From a virus, in the IMG/VR virus record IMGVR_UViG_3300030328_000666, positions 1 through 30,173 of that record: a stretch of DNA of 30,173 nt. The stretch is one strand, 5' to 3'. Below, one piece after another: positions 29,313-30,173 of the stretch. A model generated the notes under the pieces. It had not been told where the DNA came from. It ran no database searches and was given only the letters and a program-made list of their open reading frames with translations. Every line of letters starts with the position of its first letter. Positions within the stretch are counted from its first letter, which is position 1. A program made the translations under genes and the position numbers.

Positions 29313-30173
29313 ATGGCTACCTATACTACCTTACTGTGTAGGGCGGTCTATTAGTAATAATGGATGCAGTATTCCGTGAATTGCTGGGAAATCTTAACAT
29401 GTAATGATGAAGACAATCAGCAGCGAAGCTAGTGAATTAGAATAAAAGTAACTAGAACGTTCAACGACTAGAGAATGAGAATCTTAATCAATACTTTCTC
29501 CACGAGCGCGGAAGATCCTTAAGGGATCATAAGATAGTCTGGACTTATAAGAAATTATAAGAAGTAGAGTTTAAATGGCTCTACGGTAACAAACGACACT
29601 TCTGTAGGACAAGCCGAAGATGTTAGTTCTCTGATCGCAATGATTAGTCCAACAGCTACTCCATTTATGAGCATGTGTAAGAATGAAAAAGTTTCTGCTC
29701 GTAACTTTGAGTGGATGGAGGACGCATTAAGATCGAGTGCTTTTATATGTTATTGGCACTTAATCGGGTGAATTGTCTGGGAAGCCTAAACATATTAATT
29801 ATGTTCAAGACCAATAGTTAATGATGTAGGTAATCAGCAGCCTAGCTTGAAAACGACAGTTTTAAATGTATCAAGAAGGTTCAACGCGTAGGAATATGAA
29901 TATTGTCAATTAATAATTATTCCCAAGAGCGCCCGAATGTTTAACAACATAAGATGTACGCTAAACTGTATGGAAACATACAGAAGTATAGTTTAAACGG
30001 CTATACGGTAATAAAAAGAATAACGCGAAAGTTGAAGGGGCAGATGCTTCAACAATTACAATTTCGCCAACAACTCTCCGTAGTAACCAGTGTCAGATTA
30101 TTTCTGAAGCCTTCGCGGTTTCGGGAACGGCTGATGCGGTCAAGACGCACGGAAGAGCCACTGAAACTGCCTA
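29313..30173 (+). CDS. Major capsid protein (DUF5309/SU10-like), split by two group I introns; 3' end outside window
   Basis: The gene starts at ATG 29313 with AGAGG upstream. Unspliced, it stops at TAG 29352. Predicted exons are 29313-29337 (25 nt), 29596-29741 (146 nt) and 30019 to beyond the window. Joined, they read MATYTTLLYTSVGQAEDVSS, then LIAMISPTATPFMSMCKNEK, VSARNFEWMEDALRSSANNA, KVEGADASTITISPTTLRSN and QCQIISEAFAVSGTADAVKT. TYxxVGxxEDxS, ISPTxTPF and the VSGTADAV segment match DUF5309-type major capsid proteins. Intron 1 interrupts codon 9 after its first base (T|AC, Tyr). Intron 2 falls between codons GCT and AAT. Position after the scaffold supports the identity. Confidence 0.88.
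29338..29595 (+). ncRNA. Group I intron 1 in capsid gene (self-splicing, no endonuclease)
   Basis: About 258 nt. Core elements: P AATTGCTGGGAAA (29379-29391), Q AATCAGCAGC (29415-29424), R GTTCAACGACTAGA (29459-29472), S AAGATAGTCT (29531-29540). P7 pairs GACTA with TAGTC; P3 pairs CCGTG with CGCGG; P8 is GATCC/GGATC; P9 is CTTATAA with a GAAA loop and TTATAAG; P9.1 is GTAGAG/CTCTAC. P1 pairs exon TACTGT with guide GCAGTA and has the required U-G pair at the splice site. The terminal G is 29595. The hairpin between R and the P3 3' strand suggests subgroup IA. No convincing P10 is seen. There is no open frame for a homing endonuclease. Confidence 0.92.
29742..30018 (+). ncRNA. Group I intron 2 in capsid gene (self-splicing, no endonuclease)
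   Basis: About 277 nt. Core elements: P AATTGTCTGGGAA (29771-29783), Q AATCAGCAGCC (29832-29842), R GTTCAACGCGTA (29879-29890), S AAGATGTACGC (29951-29961). P7 pairs GCGTA with TACGC; P3 pairs GGGTG with CGCCC; P8 is ATGTT/AACAT; P9 is CTGTATG with a GAAA loop and CATACAG; P9.1 is GTATAG/CTATAC. P1 pairs exon AGTGCT with guide GGCACT, with U29741 opposite G29755 at the splice site. P10 pairs exon-3 AATAAC with GTTATT (29749-29754). The terminal G is 30018. No endonuclease frame is present. Confidence 0.94.

Noticed and set aside
29569-29597. Alternative intron 1 3' splice site upstream, giving TVTNDTSVG at the capsid N terminus
   Set aside because: Those bases form P9.1 and the segment conserved between the two introns, so they belong to the intron; the chosen site also matches the TYxxVG capsid pattern.
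1-30173. CRISPR arrays, insertion sequences and toxin-antitoxin or defence cassettes
   Set aside because: No regularly spaced repeats, transposase motifs or recognisable defence genes were seen.

Overview
This window looks like most of the genome of an AT-rich temperate podovirus, or a prophage of one. Every recognisable gene is on the + strand. The replication genes resemble those of T7: single-subunit RNA polymerase, gp2.5-like SSB, endonuclease I, primase-helicase, family A DNA polymerase and 5'-3' exonuclease. The head and tail genes resemble P22/SU10-type phages: portal, terminase, scaffold, DUF5309-like capsid, gp10-like tail protein and ejection proteins. A GTA-type three-TM holin and the general gene style suggest an alphaproteobacterial, probably marine, host. 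The host is an inference; no host gene is present.

Layout. (1) 1-2.44 kb: end of the late region, with a secreted curlin-like repeat protein, an overlapping secreted FecR-domain protein, a holin and a terminator. (2) 2.44-5.74 kb: integration and lysogeny. An attP carries the 3' part of a tRNA-Arg(CCU) inside nested inverted repeats. It is followed by a tyrosine integrase, a small HTH protein (possible excisionase), three small overlapping genes, a terminator, a Cro/CI-type regulator, an unknown gene and a terminator. (3) 5.79-15.02 kb: RNA polymerase and the replisome in a tightly overlapping operon. (4) 15.02-15.74 kb: a 0.7 kb non-coding region with a promoter-like element, an AT-rich stretch and strong inverted repeats (candidate origin or structured RNA). 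(5) 15.74-30.17 kb: late genes, namely fibre, tail, cupin, three ejection-type proteins, terminases, portal, scaffold and major capsid protein. The capsid gene runs off the end of the window.

The main discovery is that the major capsid gene is interrupted by two small group I introns (about 258 and 277 nt). They are separated by a 146-nt exon and neither encodes a homing endonuclease. Both have P, Q, R and S core elements. Nearly every helix (P3, P5, P6, P7, P8, P9, P9.1) is conserved in structure but changed in sequence between the two, which is strong internal covariation evidence. Predicted splicing restores a continuous DUF5309-like capsid reading frame. Without splicing, translation from the capsid start stops after 13 codons.

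Other points of note: a directional promoter/operator-like motif before each module (2.45, 2.70, 5.79 and 15.15 kb), nested symmetrical arms around attP, a phage curlin/FecR cassette, and a scaffold protein with the same motif at both ends.
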